DNA of 42,849 nt from Acidobacteriaceae bacterium. Lineage in GTDB: Bacteria > Acidobacteriota > Terriglobia > Terriglobales > Acidobacteriaceae. The position numbers and the translations under genes are program-made. Positions within the stretch are counted from its first letter, which is position 1. Each line of letters begins with the position of its first letter. Shown in pieces: positions 40,881 through 42,849 of the stretch. Location: the NCBI GenBank assembly GCA_003166855.1, contig PMUM01000473.1:1-42849 (forward strand), written 5' to 3'. A model generated the notes under the pieces. It had not been told where the DNA came from, ran no database searches, and saw only the letters and a program-made list of their open reading frames with translations.

Positions 40881-40932
40881 GGCTTCCGGCTTCCGCATTC
40901 GGCTTCCGGAAGGTGCGGCGGAAGCCGGAAGC
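40881..40932. terminator. Large hairpin between convergent genes
   Basis: Perfect 15-bp arms (gcttccggcttccgc at 40882-40896 and gcggaagccggaagc at 40918-40932) enclose a smaller palindrome. It lies between two gene ends pointing at each other. No T-run, so terminator function is inferred from position. Confidence 0.5.
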
Positions 40933-40936
40933 GGCC

Positions 40937-41347
40937 TTACGATGCGGCTTTGCGCGCCATGCGTTCAATCTCCGCGGCCTGGTGCATGAGGACGTCGCGG
41001 AGCGAGACCAATCCCTTCAACTCTTTGCCGTCGACGATCGGGAGATGGCGGAACCCGAACTCCCGCATGATGAACAGGCACTCCTCGATGGTCTCGTCGG
41101 CATGCACAGCGCGCGGATTCGCGGTCATGACTTCCGACACGGCGGTCGTGCCCGGAGTGCGTCCCACGGCCACGACGCGGTTCATGATGTCGCGTTCCGA
41201 CAGGATGCCCACCAGTTCGCCATTGCGCAGCACGGGCAGGGCGCCGATGTTGTGCTCCATCATGAAACGCGCAGCCTCGAGCACGGTGCGCGTGGCTTCC
41301 ACGGAATAAAGCTTGCGGTCTTTCACGAGTTCGCGGAGGGTCTTCAT
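40937..41347 (-). CDS. CBS-pair domain protein
   Basis: The 136-residue protein is almost entirely two CBS motifs. The first covers about 5-60 (YSVEATRTVLEAARFMMEHNIGALPVLRNGELVGILSERDIM). The second covers about 75-130 (VMTANPRAVHADETIEECLFIMREFGFRHLPIVDGKELKGLVSLRDVL). CBS pairs bind adenosyl nucleotides (AMP, ATP, SAM) and act as energy or ligand sensors. This is a stand-alone version. The start has GGAG seven bases upstream. It is the only minus-strand gene in the last 11 kb. Confidence 0.95.
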   Translation of the reverse strand: MKTLRELVKDRKLYSVEATRTVLEAARFMMEHNIGALPVLRNGELVGILSERDIMNRVVAVGRTPGTTAVSEVMTANPRAVHADETIEECLFIMREFGFRHLPIVDGKELKGLVSLRDVLMHQAAEIERMARKAAS

Positions 41348-41744
41348 GGGTTACTCCTTCGGCACGACGAAACCTGCGTGGATTCGGCCAGCCCCACAGC
41401 CAGCGTTTGCGGTGGGCAATACTCTATCACAGCCGGGAGGCAGATTGACGGCTGCCTCAATGAGGTCGATTGCGGGTTCTACGACTACGTCATGGTAGGG
41501 AGCAAGGGGCTAAAGGTCGTTCGAAAAAAAACTTTGCCGCCAATACTCCAACCTAAGCCGTAGCTGGCACCTGTCAGGCGAACAAAAGGCGCAAAGTTGT
41601 GATAACAGCTAACAACAGTCTCAGACAACTATGCTCGCGAGCCTACGTTTTTGGCGGGGCAACCCGTTGTTGGGCTGGGGCATCTGCAGGGAGTAGCATT
41701 CGGGCCCACGTACTAACTTCTCAGGATTCTATTTGGAGGGCGTG
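41348..41744. other. Divergent intergenic region
   Basis: No gene is seen in about 400 bases between the CBS gene and the YVTN lipoprotein gene. It must hold promoters for both, but no convincing -35/-10 pair was found. A small hairpin (aacccgttgttgggc) sits at about 41662. Nothing else is recognised. Confidence 0.4.
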
Positions 41745-42824
41745 ATGAAGTGTCGCGTGGTCTTCTCCGTAGTGTCTCTGCTTGGATTGAGCCTGATCTT
41801 AGCCTCCTGTGGCGGCGGAAGCTCGCCTGCGACAACGGCAATAGCTTATGTCGCGAACTCTCAGAGCCACAGCCTGTCAGTGATTAATGTTCCCGCAGAC
41901 AAGACAGTGGCGAGCATCGAAATCGGGAATTCCTCGTTTAACTCTTCGACGACAGCGTCCTATCCTAGTGGCGTGGCTGTCACGCCGGACGGAAGTCGCA
42001 CCTATGTTACCGACGCCGTTACATCGGTCTGGGTGGTCGACACGGGATCAAACTCCGTGATCGCCAAAATTGTTGCCGGGAGCGGCCCCGAAGCGATAGC
42101 CATTACGCCTGACGGTAAGAGCGCATATGTGACTTCGATCACTTGCGGTGCGCCATCGTGCCCAGATAATCCCCCGCCGCTGGCTTCTGTCGAGGTGATC
42201 GATACCTCGAGCAACTCTTTGACGGCAACCATCACCATCGGGACTTTGCCCACTGTGCAGACACCCGGTGTGTTGCTCTCAGGCATCGCAATCTCTCCCG
42301 ACGGAACCCGCGTTTATGTGAGTAATGTTGAAGGAAACCAGATTTGGGTGATTGACACTGCCTCGAATCAAGTCGTAGCCACGATCCCGGCCGCCGTGTT
42401 GGGCTTCGTTGGCATGTCGATTAGCCCCGACGGAGGCCGCCTCTACGCTGCCAGTGTGGGGAATCCGTCGGTTGTGGATGTCATCGACACGAAAACCGAC
42501 ACCGTGGCCACCAGCATTGCGCTGCCGGGCTCCGACGTGCCAACACGGATCGCAGTGACTCCCGACGGAACTCACGCCTACGTGACGGGTGAGACTGGGC
42601 ATGTTTGGGTAATAGACACTGCAACGAACGCGACGGTGACTACAATCCCGATTTCCGACGGTCAGCCGTTGCTTGATATCGCATTTACGCCGGACGGCAC
42701 TCGTGCTTACATTGCGTGTGGAAATAACAACACAATTTATGTTCTCGACACCGGCACCTCTCGCATATTAAGCCAGATCACAAGTGCCTATCCGGGGGGG
42801 GTGGCCATCTCTCGTCCAAAGTAA
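41745..42824 (+). CDS. YVTN/YncE-like beta-propeller lipoprotein
   Basis: The ATG at 41745 follows GGAGGG by four bases and gives a lipoprotein signal (FSVVSLLGLSLILASC) with lipobox ASC. The 359-residue product then forms a beta-propeller of repeated units with V-x-D-T-x-S/T-N motifs and VTPDGSRTYV-type strands: YVTDAVTSVWVVDTGSN, AYVTSITC, VYVSNVEGNQIWVIDTASN, AYVTGETGHVWVIDTATN. The repeat length is about 45 residues, as in YncE-like proteins. These bind proteins, DNA or ligands at the cell surface; the specific role is unknown. Codons 1-4 of a longer reading (TTG 41733 or GTG 41742) are less likely. Confidence 0.9.
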   Translation: MKCRVVFSVVSLLGLSLILASCGGGSSPATTAIAYVANSQSHSLSVINVPADKTVASIEIGNSSFNSSTTASYPSGVAVTPDGSRTYVTDAVTSVWVVDTGSNSVIAKIVAGSGPEAIAITPDGKSAYVTSITCGAPSCPDNPPPLASVEVIDTSSNSLTATITIGTLPTVQTPGVLLSGIAISPDGTRVYVSNVEGNQIWVIDTASNQVVATIPAAVLGFVGMSISPDGGRLYAASVGNPSVVDVIDTKTDTVATSIALPGSDVPTRIAVTPDGTHAYVTGETGHVWVIDTATNATVTTIPISDGQPLLDIAFTPDGTRAYIACGNNNTIYVLDTGTSRILSQITSAYPGGVAISRPK

Positions 42825-42849
42825 TTGGCGATCGCGGTAGGGACACCAG

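Overview
The window (about 42.8 kb, moderately GC-rich) looks like chromosomal DNA of an acidobacterium (Terriglobia-like). The signs are an Oar-type TonB-dependent receptor of about 1,220 residues with an N-terminal carboxypeptidase-regulatory-like domain, a large SBBP-repeat surface protein, a eukaryotic-type Ser/Thr kinase carrying a TolB-like/TPR sensor half, a large secreted PIG-L deacetylase, and many short palindromic intergenic repeats. This assignment is inference from gene families. No rRNA, tRNA, CRISPR array, complete insertion sequence or phage was seen.

Layout. 1-726: 3' end of a sigma-54 activator. 895-6373: five co-directional genes (serine esterase, RimK-like ATP-grasp ligase, YbdK/GCS2 carboxylate-amine ligase, M29 aminopeptidase, second ATP-grasp-like protein). 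They look like a small-peptide or amide metabolite pathway and are the best candidate here for an undescribed system. 6532-17510: Ser/Thr kinase, Tat-exported hydroxypyruvate isomerase-like protein, lipoprotein, PIG-L deacetylase, a small protein, an APC permease, an MFS exporter broken by a one-base frameshift, and a DinB-like protein, all on the plus strand. 17617-24804: minus-strand metabolic block with homoserine kinase, threonine synthase, cupin, DUF1330 protein, amidohydrolase, PLP aminotransferase and an SDR. 24930-26132: a Cys/Met-metabolism PLP enzyme on the plus strand. 26652-31640: TonB-dependent receptor and its LacI-type regulator on the minus strand. 31896-42824: TPR protein, AsmA-like protein, XRE-cupin regulator, then a run of exported proteins (SBBP propeller, Ig-like protein, unknown secreted protein, YVTN lipoprotein), interrupted by one minus-strand CBS-domain gene.

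How parts fit. thrB and thrC give the last two steps from homoserine to threonine. The TonB receptor promoter region has a lac-like layout: a CRP-like dyad, a -35 box and a CG-centred dyad over the expected start site, beside a LacI-type gene. Two neighbouring surface proteins share a C-terminal module in which an Ig-like domain seems split by a membrane hairpin ending in an internal lipobox-like Cys. Several families of dispersed palindromes (37-bp exact pair, 24-bp exact pair, 127-bp inverted repeat, CACAG-type motif) lie between genes, and two lie directly against start codons.
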